Part shown: positions 1 to 7,245 of the stretch, in pieces
Layout of the letters: every line of letters starts with the position of its first letter
How positions within the stretch are numbered: position 1 is the stretch's first letter
Assembly (NCBI GenBank): GCA_013696275.1
Contig: JACCYW010000055.1
Location: 1 to 13,226, forward strand
DNA length: 13,226 nucleotides
Source: Chloroflexota bacterium
Lineage (GTDB): Bacteria; Chloroflexota; Limnocylindria; Limnocylindrales; CSP1-4
Reading direction: 5' to 3'
Position numbers and translations under genes: made by a program
The notes under the pieces: model-generated
What the model saw: the letters and a program-made list of their open reading frames with translations, nothing else
Told to the model about the DNA's origin: nothing
Databases searched by the model: none

Positions 1-2689
1 CCAGCGGCCCGCGATCGTCCAGCTGATCGCGCACTACCCGAAGCGGCACCGACAGATCGTCAGGCAGCGCGATCCCATCCCCGCTGCGGGCGATGACCAC
101 GATGACCTCGGCGCAGGCGGCTCCGACCGCTCGGACGGCGTGGTGCAGCATCGGTCGGCCGTCCAGCGGCTCGGCCAGTTTGTCGCGCCCGAAACGGCGG
201 GCTCCACCGCCGGCCAGCACGATGCCGCTGGCTCTGGGTGTAGCGCGGTCAGCGACCTCCGTATCATCAGCGGGGTCGGCATCAGCGAAGTCCGCCGCTG
301 CTCCCCTGATCGGCACGATCTCCACCGTGGCGTTGTAGTCGGGGACCAGAGCCACCTCGTCTCTGCGTCCCGCCGAGATGAGCGGATTGGACTCCGGAAA
401 GAACATCTGCACATTGCCCGGACGCATCCGGGAGATACGGATCCTTGCCCTGACCTGGCCGACCTCGGATCTGACGGTCACAGCGTCGCCGTCGCTGACG
501 CCGATGGAGCGCGCATCGGCCTCGGCGATGAAGAGGGCATCGCGATCGGCGCCGGTGAGCGGATCGCGCGCCTTCCAGACCATCGAGTTGAACTGCTTGC
601 CACGGCGCGTGGATAGCAGGTAGCTGCCCGGCGCCAGCTCGATCTCGCGTGGTCGGACCGGGCTGAAGGCAGCCTTGCCATCCGGGGTCGGGAAGACCCA
701 CCCATCGCACAACCGCTCACCGCCCCACTGGATGGCATCACCGGTCTTGCGCAGGTGCTGGATCCCGTCGTAGTAGGGCACGATGCGGGCGATCTCCTCA
801 CGCACCGCCTGGGCCGACTCGAACGAGCAGAGCCGCGCGGCCCGGTCCCGGTCGACGCTCGCTGCCAGCTGCAGCAGGACCTGCCATTCCGCCCTGGCTT
901 CTCCGATGCGCCGGCCGGGGATCTCCGGTGAGTAGGCGACCCGGCGCTCCGTCGTCGTCTCCGTGCCGCCGCCCGGCTGTTCATAGCGCGTGGTGGCAGG
1001 CAGGAGCAGTACGGCATCGCCCGGTTGGGAGAGCATCTGCGAAGAGACCACGATGTCCTGATGGACGCGCAGTGGCACGTTGGCCAGGGCCGCCTCGACC
1101 GACGGCGGATCGGGTAGCGTATCGAGGAAGTTGCCACCGATCGACCACAGGAGGTCCAGCTCGCCGCGGCCGGCGGCCTCTACCATCTCGGCCGCCGACC
1201 GTCCGCGTTGCGCGCCCACCGGGAAGCCGTACAGCAGCGACAGGGCGGCCGCCGAATCGGCCGAGATCGGTACGCCGCCCGGCAGTACGGTCGCGTAGCA
1301 GCCCATCTCCGCGCCGCCCTGGACGCCGGAATGGCCGCGGATGGGCATCAGCCCAGCACCCGGGCGCCCGACGTTGCCGCGGGCGAGCGCCAGGTCGATG
1401 ATGGCGGCCACGTTATCCGTGCCACACACGTGTTGGGTGATGCCCATCGACCAGACAAGGACCGCCGAGCGAGCCGCTGCATACATCCGCGCGAAGCGCC
1501 TCATGTCGTCGACCGACGCACCCGACCAGCGGGCAAGGTCATCCAGGTCCTGCGTCGCCAGCTCGGCTCGCAGTTCGGGCCAGCCCTTGGTGTGGCGATC
1601 GATGAAGTCGTCGTCCGTGCCGCCGTCTTCGATCAGCATCTTGAGCACGCCGTTGAGGAACGCGATATCGCCACCGACATTGACGGGAAAGAATTCATCG
1701 GTGATCTTGGTACCGAAGACGGCGCTCTCCGCGTTGGAAGGGACCCAGTAGCGCTCCAGCCCGGGCTCCCGGAAGGGATTGACGACGGCCACCTTGCCGC
1801 CTCGCTTCTTGGCCATGTAGAGGTACTTCATGAAGACAGGCTGGGCATTGGCCGTGTCCGACCCGAACAGGACGATCAGGTCCGATTCGATGACGTCGGT
1901 GTAGGAGCAGGTGCTGGCGGCTACCCCGACGCCGAACTTGAGGGCACCGGTGGACGGCGCATGGCAGATGCGGGCGGCGTTATCGACACTGTTGGTGCCC
2001 AGGAAACGGGCCACCTTCTGGGCCACGTAGTAGGTCTCGTTGGTGATGCCACGGGCGGTCAGGAAGAGCGCGAAGCGGTCGCCGCCGGCGGCCTGAGCGC
2101 CTCGGACCTGCTCAGCCGCCATGGCCAGCGCTTCTTCCCATGGGATGCGCCGGAAGCCCTTGTCGCCCTTTCGCCGGAGCATCGGGTAAGGCAGCCGGCC
2201 GAGCTTGCGCAGCCCGGCGCCGTCGAGCTCACGCAACGGCTCGACGTCGGACAGGACCCTGGCATCGAGGGCACCCATGGTGTTGACCTGGAGGAGATTC
2301 AGCCGGGTGGTGCACAGGTGGACCCCTTCGATGGTCCAGTCCTTGAAGCCGGCCACGCCCAGCGCGCACCCGTCACAGACGCCATCGCGCAGGATGCGCC
2401 AGGCGTAGGGCAGGTTGCCCTTGTTCTGCCAGACGGTCCGGAGCATCTCGCCGTAGTGGTTGGGCTTCTGCTTGTCCAGGCCGTTGGGGACGATGCCGGC
2501 CCATAGCTCGGGCGCGATGCGACGCGCCTTCTTGGGGGCCGGCTTGGCCGTAGCGCGTGGGTCCGGCGGCGTGTCTGGCCGCCCCTCGAGCCCGTCACCT
2601 TGCCGAGCGATGGGAGTCTCTGACCCGGCGATCGAGGATGGCTCGTCGCCCGGGCGCCCAGAAACGTCGGCCCGAGGTTCTATCGGCAT
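1..2689 (-). CDS. FdhF/YdeP-family molybdopterin oxidoreductase fused to a C-terminal MobA-like domain (3' end outside window)
   Basis: At least 896 codons are open from ATG 2689 to the window edge, with no stop. Residues 1-55 are a Pro/Asp-rich, probably disordered extension. Residues ~58-796 are a molybdopterin (bis-MGD) oxidoreductase of the formate dehydrogenase-like FdhF/YdeP type. CxxC (C105, C108) and C126 lie in the family's cluster-binding region, and C242-H243 in RICHAPS aligns with the SeCys/Cys-His metal site of formate dehydrogenases. The molybdopterin-dinucleotide-binding C-terminal domain ends near PDYNATVEI (~residue 790). After a 24-residue acidic linker, residues 821 onward read GIVLAGGGARRFGRDK, the nucleotide-binding signature of MobA-type NTP transferases (LAGGxSxRxGxDK). 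I checked the frame codon by codon and the join is in frame. YdeP-type enzymes have no settled substrate, so formate oxidation is only one possibility. FdhD lies 58 nt upstream on the same strand. ATG 2689 is the only usable start before the conserved region; its ribosome binding site is weak. Confidence 0.9.
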   Translation of the reverse strand, partial: MPIEPRADVSGRPGDEPSSIAGSETPIARQGDGLEGRPDTPPDPRATAKPAPKKARRIAPELWAGIVPNGLDKQKPNHYGEMLRTVWQNKGNLPYAWRILRDGVCDGCALGVAGFKDWTIEGVHLCTTRLNLLQVNTMGALDARVLSDVEPLRELDGAGLRKLGRLPYPMLRRKGDKGFRRIPWEEALAMAAEQVRGAQAAGGDRFALFLTARGITNETYYVAQKVARFLGTNSVDNAARICHAPSTGALKFGVGVAASTCSYTDVIESDLIVLFGSDTANAQPVFMKYLYMAKKRGGKVAVVNPFREPGLERYWVPSNAESAVFGTKITDEFFPVNVGGDIAFLNGVLKMLIEDGGTDDDFIDRHTKGWPELRAELATQDLDDLARWSGASVDDMRRFARMYAAARSAVLVWSMGITQHVCGTDNVAAIIDLALARGNVGRPGAGLMPIRGHSGVQGGAEMGCYATVLPGGVPISADSAAALSLLYGFPVGAQRGRSAAEMVEAAGRGELDLLWSIGGNFLDTLPDPPSVEAALANVPLRVHQDIVVSSQMLSQPGDAVLLLPATTRYEQPGGGTETTTERRVAYSPEIPGRRIGEARAEWQVLLQLAASVDRDRAARLCSFESAQAVREEIARIVPYYDGIQHLRKTGDAIQWGGERLCDGWVFPTPDGKAAFSPVRPREIELAPGSYLLSTRRGKQFNSMVWKARDPLTGADRDALFIAEADARSIGVSDGDAVTVRSEVGQVRARIRISRMRPGNVQMFFPESNPLISAGRRDEVALVPDYNATVEIVPIRGAAADFADADPADDTEVADRATPRASGIVLAGGGARRFGRDKLAEPLDGRPMLHHAVRAVGAACAEVIVVIARSGDGIALPDDLSVPLRVVRDQLDDRGPL

Positions 2690-2747
2690 GCCGACGAGTA
2701 TGCCGCCTCGGTCGTGAGAGCCACTCGCTGAGGGCCGCCGCCGGCTC

Positions 2748-3584
2748 TCAGCTGCCCAGGTCCAGCCGCTCGCGTCCGGAGTAGATGTTGAATCGGTCGT
2801 CGCGCAGGAATCCCACCAGGGTCATCCCGAGCCGCGTGGCAGTCTCCACGGCCAGGTCTGAGGGTGCTGAGACGGCCGCCAGCACGGGGATGCCGGCCAT
2901 GGCCGCCTTCTGGACGATCTCGAAGCTGACCCGGCCGGACACCAGCAGCACGCACTCGTTGAGGGGCCATGCACCGGCCAGCGTCATCGCCCCGATGAGC
3001 TTGTCCAGCGCGTTGTGGCGGCCGACATCCTCGCGCACCGCGATGAGCTGACCATCGACGCTGAAGAGGCCCGACGCATGCAGGCCGCCGGTCGTCTCGA
3101 ACACCGCCTGGGCGTCGCGCATCAGGGCCGGCAATCCGACCAGCATCGAGCGGGCCATGACCGGCCCGGCCGGCAGCGGCTGGCAGCGCAGGACCACGTC
3201 GTCGATCGACGCCTTGCCGCAGATGCCGCAGCTCGCGGTGGCCACGAAGTGGCGCGCGGCGACGCGCCCGGCATCGAACCATCCTGCCAGCCGTACGGTG
3301 ATCTCGTCGTCCGGCCGGGCCATCCGACCAGGATCGCCGGCCTCGAATCGGACCGCCACCAGGTCGGCTGGCGCGATCAGGCCTTCGGTCATCAGGAAGC
3401 CCGCTGCCAGTTCCGCCTCGCCACCCGGCGTACGCATCGTGACCGCGATCGGCACTGGCTCCTGATCCGGCCCAGCGGTGCGGATCTCCAGAGGCTCTTC
3501 ACCGACCAGGCGCTCCTGACGCTCATCCGCGTCTTCGCCGCGGACCCAGATGATGCTGGCGTCCGACGTGCTACGGATGGTCAT
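2748..3584 (-). CDS. fdhD: Formate dehydrogenase accessory sulfurtransferase FdhD
   Basis: This 278-residue protein matches FdhD along its whole length. FdhD takes sulfur from a cysteine desulfurase (IscS in E. coli) and passes it to the bis-MGD cofactor of formate dehydrogenase-type enzymes in the cytoplasm. Landmarks are the redox cysteine pair CGIC (C119, C122), GGLHASGLF (166-174), the hallmark REDVGRHNALDKLIG (184-198) and SGRVSFEIVQK (216-226) followed by AGIPVLAAVSAPSDLA. Length is normal for the family. It starts 18 nt after the kinase stop, in the same frame, and that stop rules out a longer start. The only SD-like run (GGAAGGGAG, 3606-3614) is about 21 nt away, so translation may depend on reinitiation after the kinase. 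It is followed by the molybdopterin oxidoreductase, its probable client. Confidence 0.96.
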   Translation of the reverse strand: MTIRSTSDASIIWVRGEDADERQERLVGEEPLEIRTAGPDQEPVPIAVTMRTPGGEAELAAGFLMTEGLIAPADLVAVRFEAGDPGRMARPDDEITVRLAGWFDAGRVAARHFVATASCGICGKASIDDVVLRCQPLPAGPVMARSMLVGLPALMRDAQAVFETTGGLHASGLFSVDGQLIAVREDVGRHNALDKLIGAMTLAGAWPLNECVLLVSGRVSFEIVQKAAMAGIPVLAAVSAPSDLAVETATRLGMTLVGFLRDDRFNIYSGRERLDLGS

Positions 3585-3602
3585 CGACCGATGATGGGCC
3601 CA

Positions 3603-5747
3603 CTACTCCCTTCCTGCGAGGTAGCTGACCTGGGCGCTGTCGACCATCACGAAGTTGGGGCAGTACGTGCAGTCCCGGTCATCGAGGTTGGTGATGGAGA
3701 CAGAATTCGATGATCCGAGCAGCGCAGCCGAGAAACCGAACTCGGCGGTGCCCCAGTTACCCTCCCCACTCGGCCCGCAACAGAAGTCATTGGGAAGCGG
3801 GTCGGGACCGTCATAGATGATGACCCCGTTGAGGATGATGCGAATGGGCTTCTTGACGATGTCCTCGGCATCGATGCCCACCAGTCGCAGCGTGGCATCG
3901 CCGCGGACCGAGTCCGCGCCATCGATGTCGAAGCTGGCAGTCATGGTATGGAACGCCGTCCCCTGGCCGTAGACCCAGGCGGCGCTGCGTCCGTGGTAGC
4001 GCTGGTTGAAGCCACCCCGGAAGGGACGCACGGCGGTCGTCTGGCGGATCGGCGGCCCGGGCGGAGTCGGGCTGGCAGTGGCGCTCGGGGTAGGACGTGG
4101 GGTCGGTTCAGGGGTGGGTTCCTGGGTCGGAGACGGGGTCGGGCGCGGGATCGGGCGCGGGGTCGGCTGGAGCGTTGGCTGGGCGGTCGGAGTCGGTCCT
4201 GGAGGAGCGGTCGGTCCAGTCGTCGGAAGGAGCGTCGGCGCCGTCCGCAGGGTCGGCAGCGGGACCGGCAAGAAGGTCGAGATGGGCGTGGCCAAAGTGG
4301 GCGTGGGCATGAGCACGGTCAAGGTGGGAGTGGGTACGGCAGCTACCGTCGGCACAGGCGTCGCGAGAGGCGGCAAGACAGACTCGGTGGCCAGGGGTGG
4401 CCGTGTCGCCGAGGTGCCGGCAGTGTTCGATGCTACGGGCACCACCGGCAGCTGCCGGGCACTCGCCGTCGCCCCGACGGCGGATCCACCCACGCCCCGA
4501 CCGCCGGGATCGGCCACCAGCCAAGCCCCGACCGCCACGACGCCAGCGATGAGTATGAGCAGGCCCAGCACGATCGATGGACGGGACCAGGTCGGCGTTA
4601 GGCCCGCTCCTGCCTCCCGCCGTCCGCCCATCGAACCAGCCCGAGGGCCGACACGCGGGCCGAGGACCACGCCGGGTCGGTAGGCGTGTGTCCTATCGAG
4701 GTCTACCCGCCCGTCGTCGAAGTCGGTGGTGCTGAGGGATGGCAAGGCGGTCGCGCCCCGCGGTACGGCCCGGGCCGCATCGCCCGCCCAGGCGGCTCGC
4801 TGCGAAGCGACCGCTGGCCGCCCAGCAGCTCCGACCTGGGGAGCCGCCGCCAAGCCAGCCGCCTCCTCGGCCGGCAGCCGCACGAGGATGGTCGACAGCG
4901 TCGCCGAGACCTGCGCCGCCGAGTCGGGCCGGCCACCAGGGTCCTTGGCGAGGCAGGACATGATCAACGCTTCGAGATGCGTATCAACGGCCGGCACGCG
5001 CACCGACGGCGGCGGCGGCGGCACGCTGGCCTGCTGGCGACGGACCTCCTCGGCATCAGGACCGGCGAAGGGTGGCGCGCCCGTGATCATCTCGTAGAGG
5101 ACCGTTCCGAGACCGTAAAGGTCGGCGGCCGGCCCCACCTGGCCGCCCATCGCCTGCTCCGGCGACAGGTACGCGGCGGTCCCAAAGGCCACGCCCGGCA
5201 GCGTTATCTCGGTCGCGCCGCTCAACGCCTTGACGATGCCGAAGTCGGTCAGTCGTGGAACTCCGTCTGCGTCGAGCAGGATGTTGCCCGGCTTTACGTC
5301 GCGATGGACCAGGCCCCGACCGTGCGCGACACTCAGCGCCAAGGCCACGCCATAGCCGATGCGGGCTGCCTCCCGCTGCGTCAGAGCGCCGCGCTGGCGT
5401 AGCAGCTCGCGCAGCGAGCGGCCCTCGACGAGCGCCATGACGATGAAGAGGGCGCCATCGGCGCTGGTGCCGAAGTCGTAGACGGGCACGATGTTGGGGG
5501 CACTCAGCGCCGCGGCGGCTCGTGCCTCGACACCGAAACGGGCTCGCATCCCGGCGTCGTCGCTGAACTGCGGCCGCAGGACCTTGACCGCGACCGGTCG
5601 CTCCAGGCGCTCATCGACAGCCCGAAAGACCTGCGCGCTGCCGCCTTCGCCGATCAGTTCCAGGAGCCGGTAGCGATCAGACAGCAGGACAGTCGGCACC
5701 GGATGTGACTGGGACACCATGCGATAGTCGCCCAAGAGGCGGACCAT
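3603..5747 (-). CDS. Membrane Ser/Thr protein kinase with Pro/Thr stalk and extracytoplasmic beta-sandwich-like domain
   Basis: A 714-residue Hanks-type (PknB-like) kinase. The kinase domain spans ~25-290: glycine loop GEGGSAQV (33-40), catalytic lysine K55 in VAVKVL, HRDVKPGN (148-155), DFG (168-170) and GTAAYLSPEQA (189-199), so it looks active. A ~100-residue low-complexity juxtamembrane region follows, then one membrane segment (~391-412), a Pro/Thr-rich stalk (~460-566) and a ~148-residue C-terminal domain (567-714). That domain alternates short strands (FDIDG, ATLRLVG, IRIILNGVIIYDG, SVSITNL), as in galactose-binding or jelly-roll modules. It contains C656-C657 and C693/C696, which could form disulfides outside the cell. 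No PASTA repeats are seen. Ligand and targets are unknown. It is upstream of fdhD with an 18-nt gap, so it is probably cotranscribed. An SD-like GGAAGG (5751-5756) lies only 3 nt before ATG 5747; Met10 at 5720 is the alternative start. Confidence 0.93.
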   Translation of the reverse strand: MVRLLGDYRMVSQSHPVPTVLLSDRYRLLELIGEGGSAQVFRAVDERLERPVAVKVLRPQFSDDAGMRARFGVEARAAAALSAPNIVPVYDFGTSADGALFIVMALVEGRSLRELLRQRGALTQREAARIGYGVALALSVAHGRGLVHRDVKPGNILLDADGVPRLTDFGIVKALSGATEITLPGVAFGTAAYLSPEQAMGGQVGPAADLYGLGTVLYEMITGAPPFAGPDAEEVRRQQASVPPPPPSVRVPAVDTHLEALIMSCLAKDPGGRPDSAAQVSATLSTILVRLPAEEAAGLAAAPQVGAAGRPAVASQRAAWAGDAARAVPRGATALPSLSTTDFDDGRVDLDRTHAYRPGVVLGPRVGPRAGSMGGRREAGAGLTPTWSRPSIVLGLLILIAGVVAVGAWLVADPGGRGVGGSAVGATASARQLPVVPVASNTAGTSATRPPLATESVLPPLATPVPTVAAVPTPTLTVLMPTPTLATPISTFLPVPLPTLRTAPTLLPTTGPTAPPGPTPTAQPTLQPTPRPIPRPTPSPTQEPTPEPTPRPTPSATASPTPPGPPIRQTTAVRPFRGGFNQRYHGRSAAWVYGQGTAFHTMTASFDIDGADSVRGDATLRLVGIDAEDIVKKPIRIILNGVIIYDGPDPLPNDFCCGPSGEGNWGTAEFGFSAALLGSSNSVSITNLDDRDCTYCPNFVMVDSAQVSYLAGRE
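4050..4370 (-). repeat. Low-complexity Pro/Thr stalk-coding repeat in the kinase gene
   Basis: This stretch encodes about 107 residues made largely of PTP, PTL, PRPTP and EPTP units. On the plus strand it appears as degenerate GTCGG/GTGGG-rich repeats. It probably forms an extended wall-spanning stalk between the membrane helix and the terminal domain. Such repeats can change length by slippage. The long plus-strand open frames rich in VGVG or GRGR here are its antisense shadow. Confidence 0.85.
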
Positions 5748-5792
5748 GCACCTTCCAGGGCCGTCCAGCGGCCTTGTAAGGTTGTTGCATCA
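5748..5792. promoter_or_regulatory. Short divergent intergenic region between the kinase and guanine deaminase-like genes
   Basis: Only 45 bases separate the two divergent starts, so promoter elements for both must lie here or inside the opposite gene. On the plus strand TAAGGT (5777-5782) is a possible -10 box, 10 nt before the GTG start. On the minus strand GGAAGG (5751-5756) is the SD-like run for the kinase. No clear -35 box is visible in either direction, so exact promoter positions are unproven. Confidence 0.45.
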
Positions 5793-7124
5793 GTGAAGCT
5801 TCCGGCGGGTCCTCCGTTCACTCTGCGAGCCCAGCTGCTGACGCCGCTGGGCGGCGGTGGCCACCAGTTCGAGTCGGATGCGCGCATCACGGTCGACCGC
5901 CAGGGTCGTCTGGCCTCGGTCGAACGCTGGCCAGGGGAGCCGTTAGCGGGCATGGAGCCGGCGGCGAGCAGCGAGCCCGCGCTCGACATCCGCCCCTTGA
6001 CGGTGATGCCCGGCATGGTCGATCTGCACGTCCATCTGCCGCAGACCCCGTCCGCCGGGCTGGGTTATGGGCTCGACCTGCTGACCTGGCTGGGACGCTA
6101 CGTCTTCCCGCGCGAACAGGCCTTCGACGTCGCTACGGCCAGATCCCTCGCGCCCCAGGTCTTTCGAGCCATGGCCCGTGCTGGTACCACGACGGCCGTC
6201 GTCTACGGCGCGATCTGGGCGCCTTCGCTCGATGCCGCGTTCGAGGCGGCCGAGCGACATGGCATCAGGGCCGTCATCGGCAAGGTGATGATGGATGAGC
6301 TCACCTACGACGATGGGTTACCGCGCGAGCGCATCCTTGAGACCAGCCTGCGCCAGTCGGCCGAGCTGTGCGAGAAGTGGGATGGCCGTGATGCTGGCCG
6401 GCTCCGTTACGCTTTCACGCCACGCTTCGCGCTGTCGTGCTCGGCCGAGATGCTGCGTGAGTCGGCTGCCCTGGCGCAAAGCTTTGGCGCCTACTGGCAG
6501 ACACCCATCTCGGAGGACAAGGCAGAGGTAGCGCAGGTACGCCAGCGCTTCCCTGAGGCGCGCGACTACCTTGACGTCTACGACCGCGCCGGCGCCCTGG
6601 GCGAGCGGACGATACTGGCCCATGCCATCCATCTCTCCGATGGCGAGATCGCCCGGCTCATCGAGTCCGGTTCGCGCATCGCCCATTGTCCGGCCTCGAA
6701 TCTGTTCCTGGCCAGCGGGGTCATGCCGCTGGCGCGCTATCTGGCAGAAGGGGCCGTGGTCGGCCTTGGCTCCGACGTGGCCGGTGGCCCGGACCTTTCC
6801 ATGCTGGGCCAGGCCCGGCTGGGCGCATACGCCCAGAACGCGCTGCGCGCCGCTGGCGGAGGGAGCGCCGAGCTGGTCGATGCGCTGGGTTGGCTCCGGC
6901 TGGCCACGCTGGGTGGCGCAGACGCGCTCGGACTGGCGTCCGTGCTGGGTTCGGTCGAGGTCGGCAAGGAGGCCGACCTGATCGCGGTCGATGGATCGCT
7001 CGCCGTTCCTCCCGGAGGCTCGGAGGTCGACGATCCGCTGGAGCTGGCCGGGCGGCTCATCTTTCGCAGCCATCCTGAGATGGTGGTCGGCGCCTGGGTC
7101 CGAGGCCGTCTCCTGCCGGCCTGA
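5793..7124 (+). CDS. Guanine deaminase-like amidohydrolase lacking one zinc-ligand histidine
   Basis: This 443-residue protein aligns along its length with guanine deaminase, the cytoplasmic zinc enzyme that hydrolyses guanine to xanthine and ammonia. Family marks are PGMVDLHVHLPQ (H79, H81 and guanine-contacting Q84), WLGRYVFPRE (99-108), YAFTPRFALSCS (R211, F212), LAHAIHLSD (H277), IAHCPASNLFLASG (296-309) and GLGSDVAGG (D328). The metal-binding HISEN motif of the family reads TPISED here. Catalytic E241 is kept, but the preceding zinc-ligand histidine (His240 in human guanine deaminase) is Pro238, codon CCC at 6504-6506. One base (CAC) would restore it. The protein may be impaired, altered in function, or affected by a sequence error. 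The start is GTG 5793 with a weak upstream AAGG (5778-5781). The deacylase gene follows 121 nt downstream on the same strand. Confidence 0.88.
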   Translation: MKLPAGPPFTLRAQLLTPLGGGGHQFESDARITVDRQGRLASVERWPGEPLAGMEPAASSEPALDIRPLTVMPGMVDLHVHLPQTPSAGLGYGLDLLTWLGRYVFPREQAFDVATARSLAPQVFRAMARAGTTTAVVYGAIWAPSLDAAFEAAERHGIRAVIGKVMMDELTYDDGLPRERILETSLRQSAELCEKWDGRDAGRLRYAFTPRFALSCSAEMLRESAALAQSFGAYWQTPISEDKAEVAQVRQRFPEARDYLDVYDRAGALGERTILAHAIHLSDGEIARLIESGSRIAHCPASNLFLASGVMPLARYLAEGAVVGLGSDVAGGPDLSMLGQARLGAYAQNALRAAGGGSAELVDALGWLRLATLGGADALGLASVLGSVEVGKEADLIAVDGSLAVPPGGSEVDDPLELAGRLIFRSHPEMVVGAWVRGRLLPA

Positions 7125-7232
7125 GGTCCAACGGAGGCGGCGCTGTCGGTTGCCGGGAAGACCAGGACGCTGGCGGGTGACGCTCACAGCGGCGGATGAC
7201 CCGACCATCGTTACGTCGTCCGACGGAGTAGG

Positions 7233-7238
7233 TAGGCT
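7233..7238 (+). promoter_or_regulatory. Putative -10 box (TAGGCT) for a leaderless deacylase transcript
   Basis: TAGGCT lies exactly 7 nt before GTG 7246, the spacing expected if transcription begins on the start codon. There is no convincing SD for that start (AGG at 7234-7236 overlaps the box). TTACGT at 7211-7216 could be a poor -35 with a 16-nt spacer. This is inferred from spacing and motif only. Confidence 0.4.
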
Positions 7239-7245
7239 CAGTCAG

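Noticed and set aside
1208..2506. 432-codon plus-strand open frame
   Set aside because: It is antisense to the oxidoreductase, whose minus-strand frame shows clear family motifs. Its translation is His/Gly/Asp-rich with no recognisable domain, a typical shadow in high-GC DNA.
4006..4683. Glycine/valine-rich plus-strand frame resembling a collagen- or PE-PGRS-like protein
   Set aside because: It is the reverse complement of the kinase Pro/Thr stalk and juxtamembrane region, so the repetitive look is inherited from that.
6318..7208. 296-codon minus-strand open frame
   Set aside because: Antisense to the guanine deaminase-like gene, which has family motifs throughout; no domain is seen in this frame.
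6991..7245. N-terminal extension of the deacylase gene back into the guanine deaminase-like gene
   Set aside because: The extension is Arg/Ser-rich without homology and would overlap the previous gene by 134 nt. Family similarity starts at GTG 7246.
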